Shown: positions 6,778-14,760 of the stretch, one piece after another | Layout: every line of letters starts with the position of its first letter | Numbering within the stretch: the stretch's first letter is position 1 | Assembly (NCBI GenBank): GCA_003555285.1 | Contig: PWGH01000298.1 | Span: 1 to 23,818, forward strand | Source of the DNA: Thioalkalivibrio sp. | GTDB taxonomy: Bacteria > Pseudomonadota > Gammaproteobacteria > Ectothiorhodospirales > Ectothiorhodospiraceae | Direction: 5' to 3' | Length of the DNA: 23,818 bases | Translations under genes and position numbers: made by a program | Notes under the pieces: model-generated | The model's database searches: none | What the model was told of the DNA's origin: nothing | What the model saw: only the letters and a program-made list of their open reading frames with translations

Positions 6778-7961
6778 ACCCCCTGTCGCGGACTGGCCCC
6801 ATGCATGCCGGCGCTCCTCTGTCCGGCGTGGGGCCGTCCGGTGCGGGCATGTGGTCCTCGGCCGCCGCGGGATCGGGGGCGGCGCCGCCGTCGTGGGTCG
6901 GGCACGAGCGGATCGAGTTCGACGAGCCCAGCGCCGGGGCCAGCGATAGCGGCTGGACGGTTGGCTATCTGGACGTGTTGTTGCTGCTGGTCACCCTGTT
7001 CGCGGCACTGCTCGGCGCCACCTACCTGCAGCTCGACGAACTGCGGGCCAATGCATCGAGCGAACCGGCACCCACCGCCGCCCCTGCATCCCATCCGCCG
7101 CCGAATGCGACGGTCGCGACAGCGGCGCTGGGCCAAAGCACCGGGGCCGGCAAACTGCCGGTGGCCAGTGACATGCCGCGGCTCGACCCTGTGCCGCCGG
7201 TCGCCAAGATGCCGATGGTCGACCCTGTGCCTGCGGTCGATGGCGTGTCGTCGAGCGACGATGGGCCCATGGTGAACTCCGGGGTTATGGGCGACAGTGG
7301 GCCCCGGGTCGATACCGGGGCGGCAGTGATCGAGGGGCCGGTGGCGCGTGGGCCGGCCGTTGGCAACGCGCGATCGGTCACGGGTGCGGTTCTGGGCGAA
7401 GCCACAGCGGGCGAAGCCACGAGGGGTGAAGCCATGGGGAATGAAGCCACGGCCGGTGATAACGCCGTGGCGGCGGAGGCCTTCGCGATGCCTCGCGAGT
7501 TCGAGCCCCTGGCGCGTCTGGTGGCCGCGCATCACGAGCAGCAGGCGATCGAGCTCCTGTTCGATCGCCACCAACTGCGCCTCGAGGTCGGCAACGACAT
7601 CCTGTTCCCGTCCGGAACGGCCACTTTGAGTGCAGCGGGAGCCGAATTGCTGGTCGAACTGTCCGCCGCCCTGCTCGACGAGCGGCTGCAGATCTCGGTG
7701 GAAGGACATACCGACGACGTACCGATCGCCACCGCCCAATTCCCCTCGAACTGGGAATTGTCCTCGATCCGCGCCACCACCGTCGCCCGGCATTTGATCG
7801 CCTTGGGCATCCCGGAGCCGCGCCTGCGGGTCACCGGCCATGCCGATACCCGGCCGCGTGTCCGCAACGACTCGGCGGCCAACCGCGCGCTGAACCGCCG
7901 CGTCAGTCTGGTCCTGGAGATCGCCGATGGCTCCATCGCCCCGCGCACCCCCGCCCTGTAG
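6774..7961 (+). CDS. MotB-like stator B subunit with OmpA peptidoglycan-binding domain
   Basis: A 395-residue protein starting at GTG 6774, coupled to the motA-like stop (GTGA). One membrane helix at about 61-84 reads WTVGYLDVLLLLVTLFAALL; Asp67 corresponds to the ion-carrying aspartate of MotB. The OmpA/MotB domain (about 280-385) has VEGHTDDVPI, NWELSSIRA and NRALNRRVSLVLE, the peptidoglycan-binding signature. Two things are unusual. A 60-residue Gly/Ser/Pro-rich stretch precedes the helix, so a later start (for example ATG 6849) is possible. The linker of roughly 190 residues is low-complexity and includes a four-fold GEATA-type repeat. Both stop codons of this gene and its convergent neighbour lie in one palindromic repeat. 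Confidence 0.85.
   Translation: MNPLSRTGPMHAGAPLSGVGPSGAGMWSSAAAGSGAAPPSWVGHERIEFDEPSAGASDSGWTVGYLDVLLLLVTLFAALLGATYLQLDELRANASSEPAPTAAPASHPPPNATVATAALGQSTGAGKLPVASDMPRLDPVPPVAKMPMVDPVPAVDGVSSSDDGPMVNSGVMGDSGPRVDTGAAVIEGPVARGPAVGNARSVTGAVLGEATAGEATRGEAMGNEATAGDNAVAAEAFAMPREFEPLARLVAAHHEQQAIELLFDRHQLRLEVGNDILFPSGTATLSAAGAELLVELSAALLDERLQISVEGHTDDVPIATAQFPSNWELSSIRATTVARHLIALGIPEPRLRVTGHADTRPRVRNDSAANRALNRRVSLVLEIADGSIAPRTPAL
7394..7453 (+). repeat. Four tandem 15-bp repeats inside the motB-like linker
   Basis: Four consecutive 15-bp units (GGGCGAAGCCACAGC and variants) begin at 7394, 7409, 7424 and 7439. They encode GEATA/GEATR/GEAMG/NEATA in frame. Copy-number change would alter linker length without shifting the frame. 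Confidence 0.75.
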
Positions 7962-7987
7962 GGTGCGTCTAGCGCAGCGGGCCCGCC
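7958..7987. repeat. AAGCGCAGC-family repeat spanning two convergent stop codons
   Basis: GTAGGGTG..AGCGCAGCGGGCCCGCC resembles the elements at 15706 and 21771. The motB-like TAG (7959-7961) and, on the other strand, the GGDEF-EAL TAG (7971-7969) both lie within it. Confidence 0.5.
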
Positions 7988-10257
7988 AGGGATGGGTCCA
8001 GGGTGGGACGGGCGGGTCTACCGAGCGCATAGCCTTGTAGGTAATCGAAGCCCAGCGCTCGGGCCCGTTCGAGGATCACTTCGGTTTCGAGTCCCTCGGC
8101 GACCATCAGATAATCGCCGTCTCGGATCAGCGTCATGATGCTTTCGATGAGCCTTCCCGGTCGGCCCTCCTGCATCATTTGCAGAATCATGCTGCGGTCG
8201 AACTTGATCACATCGACGGGCATGTTGCTGAGATAACGCAACGACGAATAGCCGCTCCCGAAGTCATCGAGGGCCACTTCGAAGCCGTCCCCGCGCGCCT
8301 GGTTCAAGTTGCGGGAGGCCTGGTCGAAATGACGGATCAGGGCCGTTTCCGTAACTTCCAGGATCAATCGGTACCGCACCCGGTACGGATGGAGCGCACT
8401 GAGACGCTGGAAGAACTCGGGTTCTACCACACTGTGACCAGACAGGTTGATGGCAACACCGGTTCCTGGGGCGATCTGACCGGATTCCAGATCGGCTTGC
8501 ACCGCATTCAGCACGGCGAGGTCGAACTCGCATTCCAGTCGATGGGTCTCCACGAAGGGCAGGAACTGGCCTGGCATCAACAAGCCCGTGGGTGTGCGGA
8601 TTCGAGCCAGACTTTCGAAGTAGGCGATCGTGTTGGTCTTGGCGTTGATCACCGGCTGGTAATGCATCTCGAGTCCGCCTGCGGACTGCAGCACCTGCTT
8701 GATGCTGTTCGCCACCACGCTCGACACCAAGGCGTCGCCGGTTTCGCCCATCGCCGCATCGTACACCTGAACGGGCGCGGATTGCGGGCGCTTCGCCAGA
8801 TACATCGCGATGTCGGCTTGGCGTGGCAGCCCGGCGAGATCGCCGGAGGGGGTGTGCGCGATGCCGGCGCTCATCCGCACCGGTTCAAGGATGCCGAGTT
8901 GCCCGAAGTCGTACTGGTGCAGCCGATGGAGGCAGCGTTCGGCGACCGTACGGGCCTCGGTCTCGGCGCAGTTGAGCAGCACGGTCGCAAACTCATCGCC
9001 ACCGATCCGGTACAGTCGGTCCCCCTCGCGCAGGCCCGTGGTCAGGCAGTGGGCCTGGATCTGAATCACCTGATCGCCCAGGGCATGACCGTAGGTGTCG
9101 TTGATGGTCTTGAAGTGATCGCAGTCGAACAGGACGAAGGCCACATCGATGCGATGGCCGGCCAGTACCCCCGCCTGATGCGCCAGATCACGGTCAAAGG
9201 CCCGCCGATTGTAGGCGCCGGTCAGCGCATCGCGGTGGGCCAGATCCCACAGGCCCTGGTTCTGCCGATCGAGTGCACCCCGGGCATGACGCAGCTGGTC
9301 CTGGTGTTCCAGGAGGGAGGCACGGATGTTGTCGAGTTCCCGAATCGGCAAGGTCGGGATCTCCAGGACGTGGGATCCGGAGCCTCTCATGTGCTCGATG
9401 GCCCGAGACAGGCGCCGCAGCGGCACGGCCACAAAGGCTGTCTGCAGGAAGTAAAAGAGCAGGGCCAGGATGGCGACGGCCATCGCCGTTCGCATGGCCA
9501 CATGGTCCAGGACCTCACGAAAGGCGTCCGCCTGCGGGCTGTCGTGCAATTCGTAGCGCAGGTAAGCCTCCACTTCCGAGGCCGCGATCCGTTGATCCTC
9601 CTCCAGGTCGAATTGCAGCGTGGCGCTGTCAACCTGAGTGAAATGGCCATGGTTCAGGAGTTTGTCCGTGAAGTCATGGGTCAGTCCGACATGGCCGCGG
9701 ATCGTGGCCGGGTCATCGCGGCCGAAGATGGGTTCTCGGGTCAATAGAATGGGCCGGCCGTGCTGCAGGGTGATCCATTGGCCGGTGTGTTCGATCGAGG
9801 CGGGCAACGGCATTGCATCCAGTCGGGCCAGTACATGGCCGTTGGCATCATGGATATGGGCCTGCAGCACGCCGGTGCCCAAGTGCTGCGAGCGCAGGAG
9901 CCGATAGCCGTGCCAATAGGAGTAGTAGGTGGGATTGTCCAGTTGCTGGTGCGTCTCGTCCCACTGGCCGAGCGCACGGGCCTCGGCCACGGCCTTTTCG
10001 CGGGTACGGGTGAGGGCCCCGCTGAGGTTGTCGGCGGCGGTCTGTTGCTGCAGGCCGGTCAGACGGTGCTCGGTCTTGTCGAGCTCGAGCAGGGTCAGCC
10101 AATTGACACCGATGAACAGAACGAAGGTCAGAAAGAGGTAAAACCCGGCCCATGCCGAGAGCGAAAGCGGGGGAACGCGCAGCGACCAGCGGGGTCCCTT
10201 TTGCGGTGCCGTCCGGAATGGGGGATTCCTGGGGCGCTTGGAGGGCTTCATCGTCAT
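7969..10257 (-). CDS. Membrane-bound GGDEF-EAL c-di-GMP cyclase/phosphodiesterase
   Basis: A 762-residue protein with helices at about 36-58 and 258-277 bracketing a periplasmic sensor domain of about 200 residues; the FGRDDP and W.D-type pattern recalls CHASE4, with low certainty. The GGDEF domain (about 340-500) has an intact GGDEF at 419-423 and an I-site RxxD (Arg410-Asp413) five residues upstream. The EAL domain (about 510-755) reads ESL at 548-550 in place of EAL. It keeps the other catalytic residues: Asn604, Glu637, Asp664-Asp665 (DDFGSGYSSL), Lys685, Glu721 and Gln741. Both activities therefore look possible, with product-inhibition of the cyclase. Its ATG overlaps the hydrolase stop (ATGA), so the two are co-translated. 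It likely senses an envelope signal. Confidence 0.93.
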   Translation of the reverse strand: MTMKPSKRPRNPPFRTAPQKGPRWSLRVPPLSLSAWAGFYLFLTFVLFIGVNWLTLLELDKTEHRLTGLQQQTAADNLSGALTRTREKAVAEARALGQWDETHQQLDNPTYYSYWHGYRLLRSQHLGTGVLQAHIHDANGHVLARLDAMPLPASIEHTGQWITLQHGRPILLTREPIFGRDDPATIRGHVGLTHDFTDKLLNHGHFTQVDSATLQFDLEEDQRIAASEVEAYLRYELHDSPQADAFREVLDHVAMRTAMAVAILALLFYFLQTAFVAVPLRRLSRAIEHMRGSGSHVLEIPTLPIRELDNIRASLLEHQDQLRHARGALDRQNQGLWDLAHRDALTGAYNRRAFDRDLAHQAGVLAGHRIDVAFVLFDCDHFKTINDTYGHALGDQVIQIQAHCLTTGLREGDRLYRIGGDEFATVLLNCAETEARTVAERCLHRLHQYDFGQLGILEPVRMSAGIAHTPSGDLAGLPRQADIAMYLAKRPQSAPVQVYDAAMGETGDALVSSVVANSIKQVLQSAGGLEMHYQPVINAKTNTIAYFESLARIRTPTGLLMPGQFLPFVETHRLECEFDLAVLNAVQADLESGQIAPGTGVAINLSGHSVVEPEFFQRLSALHPYRVRYRLILEVTETALIRHFDQASRNLNQARGDGFEVALDDFGSGYSSLRYLSNMPVDVIKFDRSMILQMMQEGRPGRLIESIMTLIRDGDYLMVAEGLETEVILERARALGFDYLQGYALGRPARPTLDPSLAGPLR

Positions 10258-11105
10258 GGCAGCAGGGATTCGACGGCTTCCAGTAGGTCGAATTCGTACA
10301 TGCCGTCGAAGAAGTGGCTGGCCCCCTCGATCAGGATGAGATTCGCGCCCGCCTGGCGCAGGCGTTCATTCCAGCCGGGTTGTGTGCGCGGATCGGCACT
10401 GCCCGCGATCACATGGATGGGCACCGTGATCACCCGCAGGGTCTCCTGGATAAGCTCGTTCGACCAGCGGTCGTACGAGAGGAAATAATCCGCGCGCGAG
10501 GGGTAGCGTTCGCAGAAGGAAAACCGGTAGTCCGTGATGCCCGTATCACCGGCCGCCACGGCCCTTTGTGCATTCGCAGTGATCGCCTTATAAGCGACCG
10601 GATCGATGGTACTGAGGGCCGAGATTGCCAGACTGACCAGGATGGCCTGGCTGATCGCGTCGCCGCGGTAGCCTTCCAGAAAGGCAATGTGTTGCAGACT
10701 GCCCAGGCTGTGCCCGACCAGGACGATGTCGTTGTGCCCCCGTGCCTGTAACCAGTCCGTCCACATCTGGAGTTCGGCCACGCTATCCTCCATGCGATGC
10801 AGGTGCAGGGCATCGCAAGGCAGGCTTTCTTCGCGGGCATCGATGTTGAGGGTCAGGGTGGGCGCGAGAATCGTGTAGTGCTGGTCGTGTAGCGCATCGG
10901 CGAGATGGCGCACGGTATGGAAGTCGCGGGTTTGCAGGAACCCGTGAAGGATGAGCACTGCGGGTTGCTCCGGGGCGCCCTGTCGGTATTCGGCGGTGGC
11001 GACGGTGCCGGCGGCTGTTCTTTGTTGGAGAATCTCCGCCTGTACCCCAGCGGCCCCGCAAAAGAACAGGACGGCGCCCAAGCCGATTCGAAAGAAAATC
11101 CCCAT
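10254..11105 (-). CDS. Exported alpha/beta hydrolase
   Basis: A 283-residue protein from the ATG at 11105, which has a perfect AAGGAGG ribosome site; an upstream in-frame start at 11168 would spoil the signal peptide. Residues 1-23 (ending VQA before Glu) form a cleavable signal peptide. The oxyanion segment LILHGF (51-56), the nucleophile elbow GHSLG (Ser133), Asp238 in GSADP and His264 in GASHFF make a complete catalytic triad. It is probably a periplasmic esterase or lipase-like enzyme of unknown substrate. It is first in a two-gene operon with the GGDEF-EAL protein, so its product or substrate could be linked to the sensory domain (inference). Confidence 0.85.
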   Translation of the reverse strand: MGIFFRIGLGAVLFFCGAAGVQAEILQQRTAAGTVATAEYRQGAPEQPAVLILHGFLQTRDFHTVRHLADALHDQHYTILAPTLTLNIDAREESLPCDALHLHRMEDSVAELQMWTDWLQARGHNDIVLVGHSLGSLQHIAFLEGYRGDAISQAILVSLAISALSTIDPVAYKAITANAQRAVAAGDTGITDYRFSFCERYPSRADYFLSYDRWSNELIQETLRVITVPIHVIAGSADPRTQPGWNERLRQAGANLILIEGASHFFDGMYEFDLLEAVESLLP

Positions 11106-11258
11106 GTCGCCTCCTTGCCCGGTACCGTTGCGATCAGCGATCCAGACTTTGCGTGCTGATCCCAGCACATTGTTATAAGACGGAGACTAGCATGAGAATG
11201 GGTGTTGGGATGGTCTTATCCAGCATCCTGAGTTTCATCCCTTGGCTGCCGCGCTGGG

Positions 11259-11669
11259 CTACGGTTTGATTGCGGCCTTGCGTTCGCGCAGGTAACGACG
11301 GTAGTCGCCGTGTGCGATGCGCACGGCAGGATCGGGATCGTGCGGGTACAGGTAGGCCGCCGCAGCATGCAGCTGGCAGAAAAAAGGGCGGACCGGAAGC
11401 ACGACGCGATGATACAGCGAGGCCTTCGGATGCCGGGGGTCGAAGCCTTCGACCCGGTCGATGCGCTGCAGGGTATCTGCATCCACGGTATAGAGTTCGC
11501 CCACGACCTGCCCTGGTCCGGGACACAGCGCGGGGTAGGTACCCAGATCGAACAATTGACCCGAGGCGAGGGCGGGTCCGAGAAACCGGGACTCACGCAA
11601 CATCTGCGCCCGGCTCAGGCCGCGCAGCAGCGTGCCATAGACGAACAGGGGAGTGCGGTCATCGTGCAT
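11259..11669 (-). CDS. Gamma-glutamylcyclotransferase-like (GGCT/AIG2) protein
   Basis: A 136-residue cytoplasmic protein. The N-terminal LFVYGTLLRG (8-17) is the substrate-binding YGTL loop of the GGCT fold. The segment VVGELYTVDADTLQRIDRVEGFDP matches the V.GELY...d..L..lD..Eg consensus, with the catalytic Glu at 74. Family members form 5-oxoproline from gamma-glutamyl amines or peptides; many bacterial members have no assigned substrate. It is on the same strand as the hydrolase but separated by about 150 bases, so probably a separate unit. It is divergent from the UbiA-like gene. Confidence 0.85.
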   Translation of the reverse strand: MHDDRTPLFVYGTLLRGLSRAQMLRESRFLGPALASGQLFDLGTYPALCPGPGQVVGELYTVDADTLQRIDRVEGFDPRHPKASLYHRVVLPVRPFFCQLHAAAAYLYPHDPDPAVRIAHGDYRRYLRERKAAIKP

Positions 11670-11715
11670 CCGGGGATTCTACCGGCTGACCTGCGTGCGT
11701 GGGCGCCGGTGTGAC

Positions 11716-11736
11716 GGGCGGGTGCGAATCCCGCCC
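11716..11736. other. Hairpin in the divergent intergenic region
   Basis: GGGCGGG (11716-11722) and CCCGCCC (11730-11736) form a perfect 7-bp stem around TGCGAAT. It lies in the 210-base gap between the GGCT-like gene and the UbiA-like gene. The arm resembles a tRNA T-arm, but no acceptor, D- or anticodon arm is present. Confidence 0.35.
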
Positions 11737-11879
11737 CGGGGGCGTAGAAACCCCAGATTGACCCTGTTACGTGCGGTCTGGAACACTCTGGCGTGAGCGT
11801 GTCTTCGGTCCTTGCAGCCCCACGACCAACCGGGCGCCTGCGATCGTCGATCCTGTCCCGGGTCTGCAGGGAGGTGCCG

Positions 11880-12596
11880 ATGGCGATCGAGGGGCAGGGA
11901 GACCGCCTGAACGAGTGGTTCGTCCCGCGCTTCGGACCCCGGCGTTTTCGGGCTGCGGTGGGTCTGCTCTTTCTGCCCTACACCGGGATGGTGCTCGCCT
12001 TCACGGTGATCGGTTCCATGCTGGCCCCCACCCTTTATTGGGATCGGGTCCTGGCCATCGTCGCCATTTACTTTCTGGCGCTCGGGATCGGGGCGCATGC
12101 CCTGGATGCCATTGGCAGCAAGGGCAGCAAGCCCTGGGGCACCGCGTTTTCGCGACGGCAATTGTGGTGGATCGCCGCGGTCGCGGTTGGGGTCGCCTAT
12201 GCGATCGGCACCTATTACATGGTGCTCTACACCCCCTGGTTGTGGCTGATCGCCATCCTGGAGGGGTTCTTCCTCCTCGCCTACAACCTGGAGTGGTTCG
12301 GGGGCCGCTTTCACACCGACGCCTGGTTTGCCTTCGCCTGGGGCGTGCTGCCGGTGCTGGCCGGGTACGTGTTGCAAACCAACCAGCTCTCGCTCGCGGT
12401 CCTGCTGATGGCCGCCGCGATGGGCATGCTCAGCCTGGTGGAAATCAAGGCCTCGCGGCCCTACAAGGCCCTGAAGCGTGTTGGCTGCGCCGTCGAGCCG
12501 CAGCGGGTGCAGACGCTGGAGGCCATTCTCAAGGGCGTCAGCCTGGGCACCATGCTACTGGCCGCCGGCCTGCTGGTCTGGCGCTGGGGGGCATGA
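11880..12596 (+). CDS. UbiA-like multi-pass membrane protein lacking the Asp-rich motifs
   Basis: A 238-residue protein with seven or eight predicted helices (about 26-49, 54-73, 93-112, 115-134, 143-163, 165-185 and 215-235). The layout of helices and the segment GIGAHALDAIGSKGSKPWGT..SRRQL recall UbiA-superfamily prenyltransferases, where a Asp-rich NDxxD motif normally follows the second helix. Here only one Asp remains and the second motif region reads LLAYNLEWFGG. Catalysis by the usual Mg-diphosphate mechanism is therefore doubtful. ATG 11880 is chosen for its GGGAGG ribosome site; an in-frame GTG at 11793 exists. A polyprenyl synthetase follows 137 bases downstream, suggesting a lipid or isoprenoid role. 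The family call is moderate. Confidence 0.55.
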   Translation: MAIEGQGDRLNEWFVPRFGPRRFRAAVGLLFLPYTGMVLAFTVIGSMLAPTLYWDRVLAIVAIYFLALGIGAHALDAIGSKGSKPWGTAFSRRQLWWIAAVAVGVAYAIGTYYMVLYTPWLWLIAILEGFFLLAYNLEWFGGRFHTDAWFAFAWGVLPVLAGYVLQTNQLSLAVLLMAAAMGMLSLVEIKASRPYKALKRVGCAVEPQRVQTLEAILKGVSLGTMLLAAGLLVWRWGA

Positions 12597-12650
12597 GTCA
12601 TCAGGAGTAGGGGTGTCCGAACCACGAGCTCAGGAAACCCTGATGGCTTT

Positions 12651-12683
12651 GTCATCGCGAGGCGTGCAGCGACGTGGCGATCC
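12651..12683. repeat. Dispersed repeat of the GTCAT.GCGAG...GGC.ATCC type
   Basis: GTCATCGCGAGGCGTGCAGC followed by GACGTGGCGATCC matches the well-known intergenic repeat pattern GTCATTGCGAG..GCGAAGC..GGCAATCC seen in many proteobacteria. It sits between the UbiA-like and polyprenyl synthetase genes. A small hairpin TCAGG-AAA-CCCTGA lies just before it (12630-12643). Confidence 0.45.
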
Positions 12684-12733
12684 ATCGATCAGGGTCCTAC
12701 GTCACCGGAGGTTATCTTGGGGGAAAACGTCTG

Positions 12734-13717
12734 ATGAGTGCCGTCCTGCCGACCATGCACTTCCTCGAGTACTGGCGCAGCACCCGCAAGCGCCTCGATG
12801 GCGCGTTGCTCGGCGGCCTCCCGCGCTTTTTTCGCGGACTGCCGACGGCGCATCTTGACGGTATCACCCGGGCGGTGGCCGACGGTCAGCGCCTGCGCGG
12901 CTGCCTGACCTGCCTGGTCAACGACGCCCTCGGCGGTCGCTTCGAAGACGCGCTGCCGCGGGCGGTGGTGATCGAATGCATCCAGGCCGCCTCGTTGATT
13001 CACGACGACGTGGTCGATGGCGACGTGCTTCGCCGCGGTCGCCCGGCCACCTGGATGACCCTCGGCCGGCGCCGGGCGGTGTTGCTGGGGGATCTGATCT
13101 TCGCCACCGCCCTGCAGCGAATGACCGAGCTGAGCCAGCAAGACGGCATCGCGGCGGCCGAGGCCATCGCCACCATGGCGAGCGGCGCCTACCAGGAACC
13201 CCTGGCGGAGAGCGGCCTCGAGGGCGCGCGGTCGCTGCCATCGCCCACTTTCTATCCGCGCCTGATCTACCTCAAGACCGGCGTGCTGTTCGGCACGGCG
13301 GCCCGGGTCGGGGCGCTGGCCGCCGGTGCCCCGCCCGCCCGGGTGGCGCAGGCCTTCGACCTGGGCGTGCAGGTCGGGGAGGCCTACCAACTCGCCGACG
13401 ACCTGCGGGACCTGATCGAACTCGACCTGACCACCGAGGCGCAGGCCCGTGCGCAATGGCCGTTGCTCGCCCCGCTCCTCAGCCACTTCTGTACCGACAC
13501 GACGCACGCCCGGGTCGGGCAGCTCGAGGGCCGGTCGGAGGGTTTGTGCGACCGGCTCCAGGGCGTGCGCCCGCGGTTGCGGGAGCGGATGCGGGCGGGC
13601 ATCGACGCCCGCCTGCAGCAGGCCGAAGGCCTCGTCGATGAGTTCCCGGACAATGCCCACACCGCGCTGCTTCAGGCCGCGCCCGCGCAGATCACGCGCC
13701 TGATGCTCGACAGCTGA
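12734..13717 (+). CDS. Polyprenyl synthetase-family (class 1 isoprenoid) enzyme
   Basis: A 327-residue cytoplasmic enzyme expected to condense allylic diphosphate with isopentenyl diphosphate. The first Asp-rich motif is DDVVD (91-95) in QAASLIHDDVVDGDVLRRG; the second is DDLRD (222-226) in GEAYQLADDLRDL. A conserved Lys-Thr (181-182) and a GQRLR stretch near residue 51, in place of GGKRLRP, are also seen. Both metal-binding motifs are intact, so it should be active. The chain length of its product cannot be read from sequence. ATG 12734 is preferred with GGGGGAAA upstream; GTG 12674 lies within a dispersed repeat and is unlikely. Its neighbours suggest a dedicated prenyl-lipid pathway rather than the housekeeping IspA or IspB. 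Confidence 0.85.
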   Translation: MSAVLPTMHFLEYWRSTRKRLDGALLGGLPRFFRGLPTAHLDGITRAVADGQRLRGCLTCLVNDALGGRFEDALPRAVVIECIQAASLIHDDVVDGDVLRRGRPATWMTLGRRRAVLLGDLIFATALQRMTELSQQDGIAAAEAIATMASGAYQEPLAESGLEGARSLPSPTFYPRLIYLKTGVLFGTAARVGALAAGAPPARVAQAFDLGVQVGEAYQLADDLRDLIELDLTTEAQARAQWPLLAPLLSHFCTDTTHARVGQLEGRSEGLCDRLQGVRPRLRERMRAGIDARLQQAEGLVDEFPDNAHTALLQAAPAQITRLMLDS

Positions 13718-13755
13718 GGCCACCCGAAGCGCCTGCCCGGCGCAACGCCTTGCGG

Positions 13756-14469
13756 CTAGATCGGCGCCTTGCGGGCGGTCACGATCGCCGAACCGTACAG
13801 CGTCAGATCCTCGCGGCGGATGTCGACGAAGCCGTGGGCGCGCAGCAGGGCCTGCAGATCCTCCACCCAGCGCGTCTGCTCGATCACCCGCGGCAGGTCC
13901 CGATAGATCTCGCGCCAGGCCGGAAACCAGGGGCCGCCAACGGCCTGCAAGACCTTGAAATACAGCCGCCAGAGCCGCACCAGATAGGTCCGCGGCGGGT
14001 AGGTGAAGTCGTGCATCAGAAACAGCCCGTTTGGCGCCAGCATCGCCTTCGCGTTGGGCACCAGGCGTGCCAGATCGGCGTACTTCGCGAGATAGGACGA
14101 GCTGATGCAGTCGAAGGGCTGCTCCGAACGGTAGTCCTCGGCCCGGCTCAGCACCCACTCGATGCGCGCCTGCGGCCGGCGGCGCAGTTTCTGGCGCGCG
14201 ATGGCCAGGTACTCGTCGCGAAGCTCGACCCCCACCACCTGGCATTCGGGAAAACGCCGGCTGATCGCGAGGGTGGACAAGCCTGTGCCGCAGGCGAGAT
14301 CCAGCACCCGGCGCGGGTGCGGGGGCATCAACGCGACGATCCGGCGTTTCCACAACCGGTCGATGCCGAAGGTCGCGGCGTGGACCATGAAGTCGTAGCT
14401 CTTGCCGGTGCCGTCGAAGAAACGTTCGACCAGTTCGAGACGCGTATCACTGGAGTGTGGGGTCGTCAT
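13756..14469 (-). CDS. UbiE-like SAM-dependent methyltransferase
   Basis: A 237-residue class I methyltransferase. Motif I is VLDLACGTGLSTL (55-67), followed by VVGVELRDEYLAIARQKL (motif post I) and FDCISSSYLAKYA (motif II region). The N-terminal FFDGTGKSYDFMVHAATFGIDRLWKRRIV resembles the ubiquinone/menaquinone methyltransferase family, which methylates benzoquinol rings, but the family-specific signatures are not complete. ATG 14469 has a perfect AGGAGG eleven bases upstream; the longer open frame reaching 15204 is not supported. It is convergent with the polyprenyl synthetase, 38 bases away, so these genes may act on the same prenylated product (inference). Confidence 0.85.
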   Translation of the reverse strand: MTTPHSSDTRLELVERFFDGTGKSYDFMVHAATFGIDRLWKRRIVALMPPHPRRVLDLACGTGLSTLAISRRFPECQVVGVELRDEYLAIARQKLRRRPQARIEWVLSRAEDYRSEQPFDCISSSYLAKYADLARLVPNAKAMLAPNGLFLMHDFTYPPRTYLVRLWRLYFKVLQAVGGPWFPAWREIYRDLPRVIEQTRWVEDLQALLRAHGFVDIRREDLTLYGSAIVTARKAPI

Positions 14470-14760
14470 CACCGCTGCCTCCTGCACGAGTACGTGATGG
14501 ATCGGGGTGTGGCGGAACGAGGTGTCTCGGATCGTGCGCCGCCGACTTAGGCCTCTCGAGCGGCGGCGGGCTTCGCCCGGCTGAGTGCGGAACCTCTTGC
14601 GGCTACGAGACTCCCACCCCCGCGATCGCGGGTCAAGGAGCACAAAAACCCGCCAAGCAAAGGCAAGAGCCGCGGGTACTTTCGGTCGCCGCGCTGGGGG
14701 CGCGACAAACCCGCCGCCCTCGGTTAGATTGGTCGAAAGCCCCCGAAGCAGGATGCAGCC
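14470..14760. other. Intergenic region between methyltransferase and mntA
   Basis: This 291-base gap between divergent genes holds the ribosome site of the methyltransferase at its left end and the mntA promoter candidate near its right end. I see no RNA gene, coding frame or clear repeat in the rest. Confidence 0.5.
14702..14730 (+). promoter_or_regulatory. Candidate promoter of the mntA-hepT pair
   Basis: GCGACA (14702-14707) and TAGATT (14725-14730) are 17 bases apart with four of six consensus matches each. The mntA ATG lies 31 bases after the -10 box, preceded by AGGA. Confidence 0.3.

Noticed and set aside
11716..11736. A tRNA remnant suggested by a T-arm-like hairpin
   Set aside because: Only the T-arm resembles a tRNA, with TGC in place of TTC, and no acceptor, D- or anticodon arm can be drawn around it.
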